A stretch of 64,000 bases of DNA, taken from positions 62,001-126,000 of the forward strand of contig JAFEAL010000004.1 of the NCBI GenBank assembly GCA_018266435.1, read 5' to 3'. Below are positions 27,449 through 36,960 of this stretch, one piece after another (position 1 is the stretch's first letter; each line of letters begins with the position of its first letter). Source of the DNA: Bacteroidota bacterium (GTDB lineage: Bacteria > Bacteroidota > Bacteroidia > Cytophagales > Cyclobacteriaceae). The notes beneath the pieces are model-generated. The model searched no databases, was not told the origin of the DNA, and worked only from the letters and a program-made list of their open reading frames with translations. The translations under genes and the position numbers were made by a program.

Positions 27449-28429
27449 GTGGCAAAAATAAAATACTATTACGATACAGAAACGTGTAAGTACGAACGAA
27501 TCAAAACCAGTACAGGTGATATTGTTTTAAATATAGCCGGTATTCTGTTGTTGACTTTTGGTATGGCCGTAGGGTTGATTTTCATAGCCGGTAATTATTT
27601 TGAATCACCCCGCGAGGTGATGTTGAAAAATGAGGTAAAAGAAATGGAATTCTACTATCAAAACTTAGATGGGGAATACCAGAAACTAAAAGCCCAGTTA
27701 TCAGGCATGGAATACCGCGATGATAATATTTATCGTGCGGTACTTGGGGCTGAGCCTATTGATAAAAACATACGTCAGGGTGGGGTAGGAGGAGCCGACC
27801 GGTTTGAGGGGATACGCAGCAAAAATATTCAGCACGAAGACCTGATTATAAAAATAAAGGAGACGATGATGCAACTCAAACGCAAGGTGTATATCGAATC
27901 CAAATCACAGGATGACCTGGTGTCTATGGCTGAAAACAAAGAGAAACTTTTCGCTTCCATTCCAGCCATCCAGCCAATAGCCAATAAGGAATTAATCGCG
28001 TTGGCTTCGGGCTACGGTTTTAGAATCCACCCGGTATATAAGGTGCTGAAAATGCACACGGGTGTTGATTTTGCAGCTAGCATTGGTACGCCTATTTATG
28101 CTACAGCCGATGGTGTGATTGATAAATTAGAAGTGAGTTTTGCCGGTTATGGCAAAGTGCTTGAAATAGACCATGGTTTTGGCTACCGCACCCGGTATGC
28201 GCACATGCATGGATTTGCTGTTAGGCAGGGGCAACACATTAAGCGAGGAGACCTCATTGGCTACGTAGGCAACACAGGGTTATCAACTGCCCCTCATCTT
28301 CATTACGAAGTGTTTGTGAATGGTGCGTATGTAAACCCTGTTCATTATTTCTTCAATGATCTCAATGCTACGGAGTATGCTAAAATCATTGAGTTGGCTT
28401 CTGTAGAAAATCAATCGTTAGGAATGTAA
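27449..28429 (+). CDS. M23 family metallopeptidase (membrane-anchored)
   Basis: A 326-residue peptidoglycan endopeptidase-like protein. One transmembrane helix (about residues 27-48) anchors it in the inner membrane with the bulk in the periplasm; a coiled-coil region about 60-150 follows. The C-terminal LytM/M23 domain shows the zinc motifs 'MHTGVDFAASIGTPIYATAD' (H-x3-D) and 'GLSTAPHLHYEVFVNG' (H-x-H). Such proteins cut peptide crosslinks or activate amidases during wall growth. The start is GTG at 27449, the only initiator that places the basic cytoplasmic segment before the helix. It converges on ahcY. Confidence 0.9.
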   Translation: MAKIKYYYDTETCKYERIKTSTGDIVLNIAGILLLTFGMAVGLIFIAGNYFESPREVMLKNEVKEMEFYYQNLDGEYQKLKAQLSGMEYRDDNIYRAVLGAEPIDKNIRQGGVGGADRFEGIRSKNIQHEDLIIKIKETMMQLKRKVYIESKSQDDLVSMAENKEKLFASIPAIQPIANKELIALASGYGFRIHPVYKVLKMHTGVDFAASIGTPIYATADGVIDKLEVSFAGYGKVLEIDHGFGYRTRYAHMHGFAVRQGQHIKRGDLIGYVGNTGLSTAPHLHYEVFVNGAYVNPVHYFFNDLNATEYAKIIELASVENQSLGM

Positions 28430-28437
28430 AATAAAAA

Positions 28438-28460
28438 CCCCAAGGCTTTTAACCTTGGGG
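28438..28460 (-). terminator. Terminator hairpin between M23 peptidase and ahcY genes
   Basis: An 8-bp GC-rich inverted repeat (28438-28445 with 28453-28460) has a 7-base loop. On the minus strand it is followed by a T-rich run, so it mainly terminates ahcY, whose stop is 33 bases before it. Confidence 0.7.
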
Positions 28461-28492
28461 CTCTCCCTTATTTGAAAACGGAGAGAAAAACC

Positions 28493-29797
28493 TTAATAAC
28501 GATAGTAATCCGGTTTGAATGGTCCCTTCACTTCTACGCCAATGTATTTGGCTTGATCACTGGTAAGAGTATCTAACTCAACTCCGATTTTTTTCAAGTG
28601 CAGTTGAGCTACTTTCTCATCTAAATGTTTGGGTAGCATGTACACTTTATTTTCATACTTGCCGCTGTTAGTCCAAAGTTCAAGTTGAGCAAGCGTCTGG
28701 TTGGTAAATGAGTTGCTCATTACAAACGAAGGGTGGCCGGTGGCGCAACCTAAATTTACCAAACGACCTTCGGCCAATAAAATTACTTGTCTTCCGTTTT
28801 TCAAGGTGTATAGATCAACCTGTGGTTTTACTTCATCTTTGCTGGCGTTTTTGTTTAACCAAGCCACATCAATTTCATTGTCGAAGTGGCCGATATTACA
28901 CACAATGGCTTTGTCTTTCATGTTCATGAAATGGCGATCGAGCACGATGCCGAAGTTACCCGTTGCGGTCACCACAATGTCGGCTTCTTTTACGGCATCG
29001 TCCATTTTTTTCACTGCGAACCCATCCATGGCAGCTTGTAATGCACAGATCGGATCAATTTCAGTTACGATTACACGTGCACCGGCTCCGCGCAAGGATG
29101 CAGCCGAACCTTTGCCTACATCGCCATAGCCGGCTACTACGGCAATTTTTCCAGCCATCATTACATCTGTGGCTCTGCGGATAGCATCTACCAATGATTC
29201 TTTGCACCCGTATTTGTTGTCAAATTTTGACTTGGTTACCGAGTCGTTGATGTTAATTGCGGGCAGTGGAAGTTTGCCATGGTTACTGCGCTCGATTAAG
29301 CGGTGAACACCGGTAGTTGTCTCTTCAGAAATTCCTTTGATGCCTGGCACCAACTCGGGGTAGCGGTCTAATACCATATTGGTGAGGTCGCCTCCGTCAT
29401 CCAAAATCATATTCAACGGTTTACCACCTTCAAAGGCATGAAGGGTTTGCTCTATGCACCAGTCAAATTCTTTTTCATTCATGCCTTTCCATGCAAACAC
29501 CGGAATGCCGGCAGCAGCAATAGCCGCTGCTGCATGATCTTGCGTAGAAAATATGTTGCACGAACTCCAGCTTACGTCAGCACCCAGTTCTTTTAAAGTT
29601 TCAATCAGTACAGCAGTTTGAATGGTCATGTGCAGGCAGCCTGCAATGCGTGCGCCTTTCAAGGGCTTCTTGGGGCCAAACTCTTCGCGGATGGCCATTA
29701 GCCCGGGCATTTCAGCCTCGGCTAATTTTATTTCTTTGCGGCCCCAGGCGGCCAGCGACATATCTTTTACTTTGTAAGAAATTTTTTCAGCTACCAT
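28493..29797 (-). CDS. ahcY: Adenosylhomocysteinase
   Basis: A 434-residue NAD-dependent enzyme that splits S-adenosylhomocysteine into adenosine and homocysteine, relieving inhibition of methyltransferases. Diagnostic stretches are '[16 protein letters not shown]', '[18 protein letters not shown]', the Rossmann glycine motif '[19 protein letters not shown]', '[11 protein letters not shown]' and the conserved C-terminal 'PDYYRY'. Length is normal. A TATCTTTG box lies upstream and a terminator downstream, so it is a single-gene unit. It supports methylation by the TrmH and UbiE homologs in this window. Confidence 0.97.
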   Translation of the reverse strand: MVAEKISYKVKDMSLAAWGRKEIKLAEAEMPGLMAIREEFGPKKPLKGARIAGCLHMTIQTAVLIETLKELGADVSWSSCNIFSTQDHAAAAIAAAGIPVFAWKGMNEKEFDWCIEQTLHAFEGGKPLNMILDDGGDLTNMVLDRYPELVPGIKGISEETTTGVHRLIERSNHGKLPLPAININDSVTKSKFDNKYGCKESLVDAIRRATDVMMAGKIAVVAGYGDVGKGSAASLRGAGARVIVTEIDPICALQAAMDGFAVKKMDDAVKEADIVVTATGNFGIVLDRHFMNMKDKAIVCNIGHFDNEIDVAWLNKNASKDEVKPQVDLYTLKNGRQVILLAEGRLVNLGCATGHPSFVMSNSFTNQTLAQLELWTNSGKYENKVYMLPKHLDEKVAQLHLKKIGVELDTLTSDQAKYIGVEVKGPFKPDYYRY

Positions 29798-29826
29798 ATA
29801 TTTTTTGATTTTTTCAAATTAGTGGG

Positions 29827-29834
29827 CAAAGATA
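29827..29834 (-). promoter_or_regulatory. Bacteroidota -7 box before ahcY
   Basis: TATCTTTG on the minus strand is a full match to TAnnTTTG and leaves about 29 bases to the ATG. The -33 element is not convincing. Confidence 0.4.
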
Positions 29835-29901
29835 AGGCAAAGGTTTGAGAACAGGAATTGAATTTTATTCTATTGAAACAGTCTCTGTAAACTGCATTAT
29901 T

Positions 29902-30981
29902 TTATTTCATAAACTCGGCTATCAACCGATGAAAATGATGCGTGCCCGGCTCGCGGGTTACTGAATAGCGGCCATGCCGATAGTACCTTGACCGAATCCC
30001 TTTTTGTACATTTTGCACAATGTCTTCATCTTCCAACTCTACTTTGTGCAGATCAGCCCCCGCTCCTTGTCTCAATTTACTCTCATCCCATACATAAGAG
30101 AGAAAGGAGACTTTGGTTTGGGTTACACTCACAGGTTGAACTATGTTGACCGATAATCCCCAGGGATAAAAATTGAACATTAGGTTAGGAAAGACCCAGA
30201 AATAATAGCTTGCGATTTTTTTTCCATGATCGGGCGAGGCGGGAGGCAGATTAAAAATCAGTTCGCCTTCTTTGGCAATCCCCAGTTGCAGGCTGGAATA
30301 TTGAAAAAGTTCGATGGAATAATTTCCGTAGTCGATTACTGAATTTAATCCGGTATGAACGAAAGGAATGTGAAACCCTTCAAGGTAATTTTCACAATAC
30401 AAAGCCCAGTGCGCATTGACCACATACTCTTTTGATAGTTCGGGATGAAAAACAAAATCACTGAAAGGCATCCAACCGATGCGGTCCATCATGGGCTGTA
30501 AAAATTCTTTTGCATGGAATTGTGATGTGAGCGAGGCGAATAACCATTTTCCCCAGGTGAATAACGGAAGACGATGCAGGTCGTCTTCTGGTGAAGGAAA
30601 ATTTTGTACTTCTTTGAATTCAGGCATGGATAAGAACTTGCCATTGAGGTGAAACCTGCGGCCGTGGTACTTACAACGGAAGTCATTCAGCTGGCATGGG
30701 CGCTCTACCACTATGTTTCCACGGTGCGTACAGACATTAGACAAGCAGTGCAGGGTTTCGTTTTTATCTTTTACAAGAATAAGCGGTTCGTTCAGAAATC
30801 CTTCTAACAAGTTAACCGGTGTGGCCCAGCCTTTTTCTTTTACCTGATCGGTATCGCCAATGAAATGCCAACCTTTAGCGAATATTTTTTCTTTAGACTG
30901 CTCAAAAAAATCTTCTTTTAAATAAAAAGAGGTATCGAGAGTTTGGGCTAACGAAATGTTGGGGTCAACAAAAAAATTCAT
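29902..30981 (-). CDS. Rieske non-heme iron oxygenase (aromatic ring-hydroxylating dioxygenase alpha-like)
   Basis: A 359-residue oxygenase component. The N-terminal Rieske [2Fe-2S] site is complete: 'CTHRG' and 'CKYHGRRF' (C-x-H ... C-x2-H). The C-terminal catalytic domain carries the iron-ligand region 'ENYLEGFHIPFVHTGL' (two His) and ends in a beta-rich SRPBCC fold with 'FYPWGLSVNIVQPVS'. Family members hydroxylate or demethylate aromatic or quaternary amine substrates using electrons from a separate reductase. No reductase or ferredoxin gene is adjacent, so the substrate is unknown. ATG at 30981 is preferred to GTG at 31002. Confidence 0.88.
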   Translation of the reverse strand: MNFFVDPNISLAQTLDTSFYLKEDFFEQSKEKIFAKGWHFIGDTDQVKEKGWATPVNLLEGFLNEPLILVKDKNETLHCLSNVCTHRGNIVVERPCQLNDFRCKYHGRRFHLNGKFLSMPEFKEVQNFPSPEDDLHRLPLFTWGKWLFASLTSQFHAKEFLQPMMDRIGWMPFSDFVFHPELSKEYVVNAHWALYCENYLEGFHIPFVHTGLNSVIDYGNYSIELFQYSSLQLGIAKEGELIFNLPPASPDHGKKIASYYFWVFPNLMFNFYPWGLSVNIVQPVSVTQTKVSFLSYVWDESKLRQGAGADLHKVELEDEDIVQNVQKGIRSRYYRHGRYSVTREPGTHHFHRLIAEFMK

Positions 30982-31048
30982 GCGATAGTGATTTGATCTC
31001 ACAAATTACACATTTAAGATCAACAGGTACTTAAAAAAATGCTTTGTG

Positions 31049-31696
31049 CTAAATGTGCAGGGGGGCTTTTTCGCCCAAGTGCTTGGGCGTGGTGTTCAAT
31101 ACGTATAAATCGAGAACGGCTTTTGCCCGTGCAAAATATTCGCGCACATAAACATTGAAGGGGGTTTCATCGCCTGGCTCCTGGGTGGCCAGCACTACGG
31201 CATCGATATGATAATACCGGCTGATGAATAAAGCCCGGTAACTGTGAAACGGCTGTGTGATGATGGTGATTTTATCCTGTCCAAAAATTTCTTTACTGCG
31301 TACAATGGAGTCCAGCGTGCGAAGCCCGGCCAGGTCCAGCGTTATGGCGCTATCTGGTACGTGTAGTTTGATCAGCGCTTTTTTCATCTCCATCGGCTCA
31401 TTGTAATAGCGTGTTCGGTTGTCACCGCTCAGAATGAAGTGAGAGACCTTTCCTTCGTGATATAATTCGGCAGCAGCTTTGATGCGGTTTTCAAAAAATG
31501 GATTGCTTGACCCGTTTTTCAATTTGCTGCTCGTGCCCAGTACCAAGGCCACCTGGCGCTTGGGAAACTGACGGATATTGGTCAGTACTTTGTCTTCGGT
31601 GCTTTTGATTACCCAAACATTGGCCATCAAGCATAATAAAATGATGCCGGCAAAACAAACTATCAACACACGTTTCAACTTAGGCCACCACGTCAT
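31049..31696 (-). CDS. SanA/YdcF (DUF218) family membrane protein
   Basis: A 215-residue protein with one N-terminal transmembrane helix (about 10-30) and a periplasmic DUF218 domain: 'VALVLGTSSKLKNG', 'NRIKAAAELYHEGKVSHFIL', 'SGDNRT', 'SIVRSKEIFGQDKITIITQP' and 'FHSYRALFISRYY'. This pattern matches SanA/ElyC-like envelope proteins tied to barrier integrity in other bacteria; biochemical activity is not established. The ATG at 31696 is used rather than TTG at 31702. The TrmH gene ends 28 bases upstream, so cotranscription is likely. Confidence 0.85.
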   Translation of the reverse strand: MTWWPKLKRVLIVCFAGIILLCLMANVWVIKSTEDKVLTNIRQFPKRQVALVLGTSSKLKNGSSNPFFENRIKAAAELYHEGKVSHFILSGDNRTRYYNEPMEMKKALIKLHVPDSAITLDLAGLRTLDSIVRSKEIFGQDKITIITQPFHSYRALFISRYYHIDAVVLATQEPGDETPFNVYVREYFARAKAVLDLYVLNTTPKHLGEKAPLHI

Positions 31697-31724
31697 AGAC
31701 AAATTGATTAAAGCAAGAACAAAG

Positions 31725-32417
31725 TTACTGATTCATGCGGAGAAATTCCTGCTCAATCAAATCAGATCTTCGCACTGACTTGCGATACCATTCCAGGCGC
31801 AGGGCTTCTTTTTCATCCGAAGATAAATTCCAGGCAGTATTAGAGTCTTTTACTTTGGTTAATAACGTGTGCAGGCAAATAGCGGCACTGACTGAAATAT
31901 TAAAACTTTCGGTGAAGCCATACATCGGGATAAAAATTTTTTCATCGGCTTGGTTCAAGGCAAAATCAGATGAGCCTTTGAGTTCATTACCCATCACCAA
32001 TGCTATTTTGGAATCGACCAATACTTCATGCACCGGCTTACCGTCAGGCGAAGGGTCAGCAACGACAAGGCGGTACCCCTGTTCGCGAAGGTTGCGAAAG
32101 CAAATCTCTGTATTGTTGAAGCCCTTCATTTTATAGCGGTGGATATTTATCCACTTGTTTGAACCCTTCAATACTTTTTTATTGGTGCCGTATTTGTTTT
32201 CATGTTCAATGATGTGAATGTCTTGCAATCCGAGGCACTCAGCCGTACGCACCGTAGCGCTGGCATTTTGCGATTGATAAATATCTTCCAGCACCAGTGT
32301 AATATGACGGGTACGGTGGTTCAACACTTGTTCGATAAGTTTTTTTCTATGGTCGGTAATGTATTGACCAAGATGCCCGGTGAGTGATGGTTTCACGTGC
32401 AAAAGGTAGTACTTCAA
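31725..32417 (-). CDS. TrmH family tRNA/rRNA 2'-O-methyltransferase
   Basis: A 230-residue SPOUT-fold methyltransferase, probably tRNA (guanosine-18-2'-O)-methyltransferase. Motif 1 is 'YQSQNASATVRTAECLGLQD' (Asn and Arg), motif 2 'IALVMGNELKGSSDFAL' and motif 3 'IPMYGFTESFNISVSAAICL', forming the knotted AdoMet site. A C-terminal helical extension follows, as in TrmH. There is no ATG in frame before the conserved core; TTG at 32417 or GTG at 32396 must be the start, and the first 20 residues are uncertain. Confidence 0.88.
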   Translation of the reverse strand: MKYYLLHVKPSLTGHLGQYITDHRKKLIEQVLNHRTRHITLVLEDIYQSQNASATVRTAECLGLQDIHIIEHENKYGTNKKVLKGSNKWINIHRYKMKGFNNTEICFRNLREQGYRLVVADPSPDGKPVHEVLVDSKIALVMGNELKGSSDFALNQADEKIFIPMYGFTESFNISVSAAICLHTLLTKVKDSNTAWNLSSDEKEALRLEWYRKSVRRSDLIEQEFLRMNQ

Positions 32418-32497
32418 CCGATTGCTTCAAAGTATTGCAGGTATTAATTGGTTGAGTCGCAAAAGGCAACTAATTTTCGTAAACGATTATAATAAAT

Positions 32498-35068
32498 ATG
32501 CTTTCGAGATACGATGAATGGGTGGGCTCACGGTTTCACATTTACAATAGTTTGTTTCTTAATCTTCCCTTTCATAACATTTTGCGCACCGGTACTTTGC
32601 TGCCACTGCTCCAGCAAGAGTGCGCAGCAGAATTTGAAAAAGGAACATCGGCCAACGATATCATCGAGCATTTTTTTCGTGATTATGCTCCTTCGCTGAA
32701 TCCGCAAGACCGGTTTGATATTTTATTCAACTTTATTCAGTATGTGGAGCGACAAGTGGCTTTGTTTGATTCGGTAGAAGACGCTGCCTTTGAAGAAGTG
32801 AACAACATAGCCGGAAACGGCACCGTACCCGCCTTGCTGCTTCAGGCTAAGTATGAAGATAAAATTGAAGAACTAAAATCAAGAATGGATGAATTTAGTT
32901 TACGCCTGGTACTCACCGCTCACCCTACTCAGTTTTATCCGGGTCATGTGCTGGGAATTTTAACTGATTTGGAAGGCGCAATTCGAAGCAATAACCTGAG
33001 AAACATTAATTTGTTGCTAAGCCAAATGGGTAAAACGGCATTCATCAATCAGGAAAAACCAACACCCTATGACGAAGCGGTTTCTCTTTGCTGGTACCTC
33101 GAAAATGTTTTTTATAATTCAATTCCGCAAGTCATTCAATCGCTGGCCGAAGGAGTGCAATTGAATTTGTCGGAGTGGAGCAATAACCGGCTGGTGGTCA
33201 TTGGTTTTTGGCCAGGAGGCGATCGTGACGGCAATCCGTTTGTAACCTCTGAAATTACGTTAAGGGTAGCGGCACGCTTGCGCGAATCTGTTTTTAAGTG
33301 TTATTACAACGACATTCGCCTGTTACGCAGAAGGCTCACCTTTCGAGGAGTGAATAAAATCATCATCGAAATTGAACGCAAAATTTTTGGAATGGTGTTT
33401 TCCAATGAAAAAAACTATCATACTCCCGATGAAATATTGCGAGATCTAAAAAAAGCAAGAACGCTATTAGTGAGCGAGCACAATGGCTTGTTTCTCGATT
33501 TGCTGGATGCATTTATTTTAAAATTGAATTTATTTGGGTTTCATTTTGCCAGCCTTGATGTGCGCCAGGATAGCCGCAAGCATGATGCAGTTTGGACTGA
33601 AATCATAACATCACTTCATGCAACTGGCGAGTCTTTGTCGTACAAAGAATTTGAAAAGCGAAAACAACATGAACAAATTGAATATTTGCTATCGCTCAAT
33701 ACAGATATCGAGAACAGGAAATGGGAGGATACTCTTACCTACGAAACAATCCACAGTTTGTTGGCAATCAAAAAAATTCAACAAGAAAACGGAAAGCAGG
33801 CCTGTCATCGGTACGTTATAAGCAATTGCCAAAGTGCGCTGCACATCATTGAAGTTTTTGTTTTGGCTAAATTACTGATGGGCAATGCCGATGGCCTGGA
33901 ACTGGACATCATTCCTTTGTTCGAAACGATTGATGACCTGGCACACGCCCCACGTATTATGGATGAGATTTATTCAATTCCGGCATACCGTGATCATTTG
34001 TTGAAACGAAAAAGCCACCAAACAATCATGCTCGGTTTTTCTGATGGCACCAAAGACGGAGGCTACCTGCGCGCCAATTGGTCAATCTTTCGGGCTAAAG
34101 AAAATCTAACGGCTGTTTCGCGCAAGCATGCCATGAAAGCGTTGTTTTTTGATGGACGGGGAGGGCCGCCTGCGCGTGGCGGAGGCAATACCCATGACTT
34201 CTATTCTTCGCTTGGAAACACCATTGAGCACCAGGAAGTGCAGATTACCATTCAGGGACAAACCATCAGTTCTAATTTTGGAAAACCAACTTCTTCTAAA
34301 TATAACTTAGAGCAATTACTTTCTTCGGGTCTGGAGGGCAAAGTGTTCGACCGAAAGGAAGGCCAGCTTTCAGAAGAAAACAAACAACTTTTAGATGACC
34401 TGGCCGAGGAAGCATACCGATGTTATTTGGATTTAAAGAACGATTCCAAGTTTGTTCCGTATTTAGAAAAGGTAACACCGCTTTCTTTTTTTGGCGACAC
34501 CAACATCAGTTCACGCCCGGTGAAACGAAATACCGAGGAAAAATTAAAATTTTCTGAACTGCGTGCCATTCCTTTTGTGGGTACGTGGGCGATTATGAAA
34601 CAAACCATACCCGGATTTTACGGAGTGGGCACAGCGTTACACAAACTTTCGCGTCAAGGGCGCGAAAGTGATCTGAAAAAACTGTACGTACACTCACTTT
34701 TTTTTCGCACCCTGCTCGATAACAGCATGATGTCACTTACTAAATCAAATTACTCGGCCACTGCGTACCTGGCCGATGATCCTGAGTTTGGCGACTTCTG
34801 GAAAAAAATGCACAATGAATTCATTCTTTCTAAAGAAATGCTATTGAAAATTTCGGGGATGAGCGAGTTGATGGAAAACAACCCAATGATTAAAGAATCG
34901 GTGCGGTTGCGCGAGCGAATCGTGTTGCCACTCATTGCCATACAGCAATACGCCCTGATGAACTTGCGAAACATGAGTAAAAAAAATAAATCTTTTGAGC
35001 AGAAGTTTAAGAAATTGGTCATTCGCTGCATGTTTGGCATTATCAATGCTGCACGCAATTCGGCATAA
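32498..35068 (+). CDS. ppc: Phosphoenolpyruvate carboxylase
   Basis: An 856-residue enzyme that carboxylates phosphoenolpyruvate to oxaloacetate to refill the TCA cycle. Catalytic motifs are 'LVLTAHPTQ' (His142), 'GFWPGGDRDGNPFV' and 'MLGFSDGTKDGGYLRANW', with the Arg-rich 'FFDGRGGPPARGGGN'. The C terminus is 'GIINAARNSA', a variant of the common R-N-T-G ending. At about 856 residues it is slightly shorter than the E. coli enzyme. It stands alone after an 80-base gap from the divergent trmH gene. Confidence 0.96.
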   Translation: MLSRYDEWVGSRFHIYNSLFLNLPFHNILRTGTLLPLLQQECAAEFEKGTSANDIIEHFFRDYAPSLNPQDRFDILFNFIQYVERQVALFDSVEDAAFEEVNNIAGNGTVPALLLQAKYEDKIEELKSRMDEFSLRLVLTAHPTQFYPGHVLGILTDLEGAIRSNNLRNINLLLSQMGKTAFINQEKPTPYDEAVSLCWYLENVFYNSIPQVIQSLAEGVQLNLSEWSNNRLVVIGFWPGGDRDGNPFVTSEITLRVAARLRESVFKCYYNDIRLLRRRLTFRGVNKIIIEIERKIFGMVFSNEKNYHTPDEILRDLKKARTLLVSEHNGLFLDLLDAFILKLNLFGFHFASLDVRQDSRKHDAVWTEIITSLHATGESLSYKEFEKRKQHEQIEYLLSLNTDIENRKWEDTLTYETIHSLLAIKKIQQENGKQACHRYVISNCQSALHIIEVFVLAKLLMGNADGLELDIIPLFETIDDLAHAPRIMDEIYSIPAYRDHLLKRKSHQTIMLGFSDGTKDGGYLRANWSIFRAKENLTAVSRKHAMKALFFDGRGGPPARGGGNTHDFYSSLGNTIEHQEVQITIQGQTISSNFGKPTSSKYNLEQLLSSGLEGKVFDRKEGQLSEENKQLLDDLAEEAYRCYLDLKNDSKFVPYLEKVTPLSFFGDTNISSRPVKRNTEEKLKFSELRAIPFVGTWAIMKQTIPGFYGVGTALHKLSRQGRESDLKKLYVHSLFFRTLLDNSMMSLTKSNYSATAYLADDPEFGDFWKKMHNEFILSKEMLLKISGMSELMENNPMIKESVRLRERIVLPLIAIQQYALMNLRNMSKKNKSFEQKFKKLVIRCMFGIINAARNSA

Positions 35069-35098
35069 CAAGAAATCATACATTAGGTAAATCATCCA

Positions 35099-35596
35099 AT
35101 GGATTCAGAACAATTCGGTAAACGATCTAAAGCAAAATCAACCGAGAATAAAAAATTTCTCCAGCAGTTAAAGAGAGTGAATTGGAAAACAGTTGATGAT
35201 TTTTTTCACCGTGCTCATGAAGAAGTCTTTGCTGAAACAGATTGCTTGGCTTGTGCCAACTGTTGTAAAACTACCAGCCCTATTTTTTACCCGGTTGATA
35301 TTGACCGGGCTTCGCAGTTTTTGAAAATGAAGCCGGGAGACTTTGTAAGCAAATACTTAACAATTGATTCTGATGATGATTATGTGCTGAAAAAATCGCC
35401 ATGTGTTTTTTTAGGAGCAGATAATTATTGCTCTATCTACGAGGCGCGCCCGAAGGCCTGTCGTGAATACCCGCATACTAACCGCAAGAAAATGGTACAA
35501 ATTATGGACTTGACCTATAAAAATACCTTGGTCTGCCCAGCTGTGTTAGAGATGGTAGAACGGATGAAATTGAATAAAGAATTTATTTTAAAATAG
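35099..35596 (+). CDS. YkgJ family cysteine-cluster protein
   Basis: A 165-residue cytoplasmic protein with the CxxCxxCC cluster in 'DCLACANCCKTTSPIFYPVD' and further Cys in 'SPCVFLGADNYCSIYEARPK' and 'ACREYPHT'. These match the zinc/iron-chelating YkgJ family (PF03692), whose role is unclear. Charged N- and C-terminal tails flank the domain. It lies 30 bases after ppc and is probably cotranscribed. The last part of the gene also has an open minus-strand frame, probably by chance. Confidence 0.88.
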   Translation: MDSEQFGKRSKAKSTENKKFLQQLKRVNWKTVDDFFHRAHEEVFAETDCLACANCCKTTSPIFYPVDIDRASQFLKMKPGDFVSKYLTIDSDDDYVLKKSPCVFLGADNYCSIYEARPKACREYPHTNRKKMVQIMDLTYKNTLVCPAVLEMVERMKLNKEFILK

Positions 35597-35777
35597 GAGA
35601 TGCATCCGAGGTTGTTCTTATAGGCAAAGCAAGCATAATTATTACACCGCTCTTCTTTTTCGTTTTTCTTCACGAACAATTTATCAGCAAAGTAGTCTTT
35701 GAAACTCTTATGGTTGTAGAAGGTGTGCTCATGCGCGCTGTAAATTTTTTTCAACCGGTTAAGTGTATTGGATCAGC
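35597..35777 (-). other. Gap with a protein-like minus-strand fragment
   Basis: On the minus strand a frame opening after a stop near 35775 and running into the YkgJ gene reads 'LKKIYSAHEHTFYNHKSFKD' then 'YFADKLFVKKNEKEER' and 'CNNYACFAYKNN'. It has no ATG (TTG at 35754 at best) and I do not recognise it. It may be the tail of a lost gene. Confidence 0.3.
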
Positions 35778-36659
35778 TCAGTTTTTGATAAAAATTTTTT
35801 GAATCAGCAGGGTAAGCCAGGTTCCGGCTACGAAAGGAAAAGTAAATACTCCACCGACCTGGCTAAAGAAAGATACACTTACCAGGAGATTATGGATAGC
35901 GACAGTAATTGCCGTGCCGGCCAACACCCAAAGCCAGGAGTTTTTTTTAACCGCGGAAAAAACGATAGCTGTCAACACGGCATTGAAGCCGAACAATCCC
36001 ATCTGAATTTGTTCGATAGGTTGGCCGTTCATCCATGAAAAAACAGCTCCGGATAAAGATGCTGCTAAGCCATACCCTGCAGCCACTGGGTTGCTGATGA
36101 TAACACCAAGAAAAAACAAAATTCCTGAGAATTTATTTTCCTGGAAAATCACTTCCCCAAAACCATTGGTTATAGTAAAATATTTATCGTAGGAAGTAGA
36201 TTCAGGTTTAGTTTGCAATAAGTCAGCGGCAGGAATAGGCAGGTATTTGTGAATAAGAAATACAAAGCCCCAGGTTATGACTATAAATGGAAGCGTATAG
36301 GCCGGTATTTTTTTAATAATAAAAAAGTGTTGCACGATCGCTGCCAATACTCCGCCAACGATGATTAAAAGCCATAAGAGTAATGTATGATTAAAAAGGA
36401 ATGCCAGCCCCGTACCGACTAATGCTGCGCTAAAGCCATACAAGCCGGCATTGATTTCATGTGCCTCATATTTTAATAGTTGTGCAGTGGCTGTTGCGGC
36501 AGCTGTGGCTACAATTGCGGCTACACCATATTGCCAACTGCCAATGAAAATACCGATGAGAAAAAGCAACCCCGTCCACGGGTTTTCTTGCAGCATAATC
36601 TGCCCGATTCCCTTTAATATGTGGTTAACAAAAGGAATTTTTTCTAAGAGTTTATTCAT
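35778..36659 (-). CDS. Urea transporter family protein
   Basis: A 293-residue membrane protein with about ten hydrophobic helices arranged as two similar halves. The first carries 'IMLQENPWTGLLFLIGIFIG' and 'HEINAGLYGFSAALVGTGLA'; the second carries 'VIFQENKFSGILFFLGVIIS' and 'IQMGLFGFNAVLTAIVFSA'. This internal repeat with the Q-E-N and G-x-x-G-F-x-A elements is the signature of the urea transporter (UT/Yut, PF03253) family, a trimeric channel for passive urea movement. No urease or nickel genes are in the window. Confidence 0.9.
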   Translation of the reverse strand: MNKLLEKIPFVNHILKGIGQIMLQENPWTGLLFLIGIFIGSWQYGVAAIVATAAATATAQLLKYEAHEINAGLYGFSAALVGTGLAFLFNHTLLLWLLIIVGGVLAAIVQHFFIIKKIPAYTLPFIVITWGFVFLIHKYLPIPAADLLQTKPESTSYDKYFTITNGFGEVIFQENKFSGILFFLGVIISNPVAAGYGLAASLSGAVFSWMNGQPIEQIQMGLFGFNAVLTAIVFSAVKKNSWLWVLAGTAITVAIHNLLVSVSFFSQVGGVFTFPFVAGTWLTLLIQKIFIKN

Positions 36660-36960
36660 CTGTGCAATGATTATTTTATTCTATTCGTTTTGATATTGCA
36701 GATAGGTATGAGGATATCATTGAACACGCGCAATTTCATTTAATAGCTATCTTAAAAATACCACCGTCATTATTGCTCTTTGTTGGAGGTATTCACCCAT
36801 AGCTACCCGTACCAAACCGGGCAGCTTCCGGCTAGTCTTCGTTTTATCTTGCTTGTCGGTAACCCCTCCGTTCATTTTGTCTCAGCAATACTAGCAATGT
36901 CAAAATCTCTAACGGAGTGAAGCCTGGCATTTTCTCTGCAAAGACATAAATACTGCTTTA
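36660..36960. other. 301-base intergenic stretch with no recognised gene
   Basis: It lies between the urea transporter start and the aspartokinase stop. Both strands were read. Short protein-like runs exist on the minus strand (for example 'ARLHSVRDFDIASIAETK' before a stop) but no start, family or terminator is clear, so I call nothing. Confidence 0.4.
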
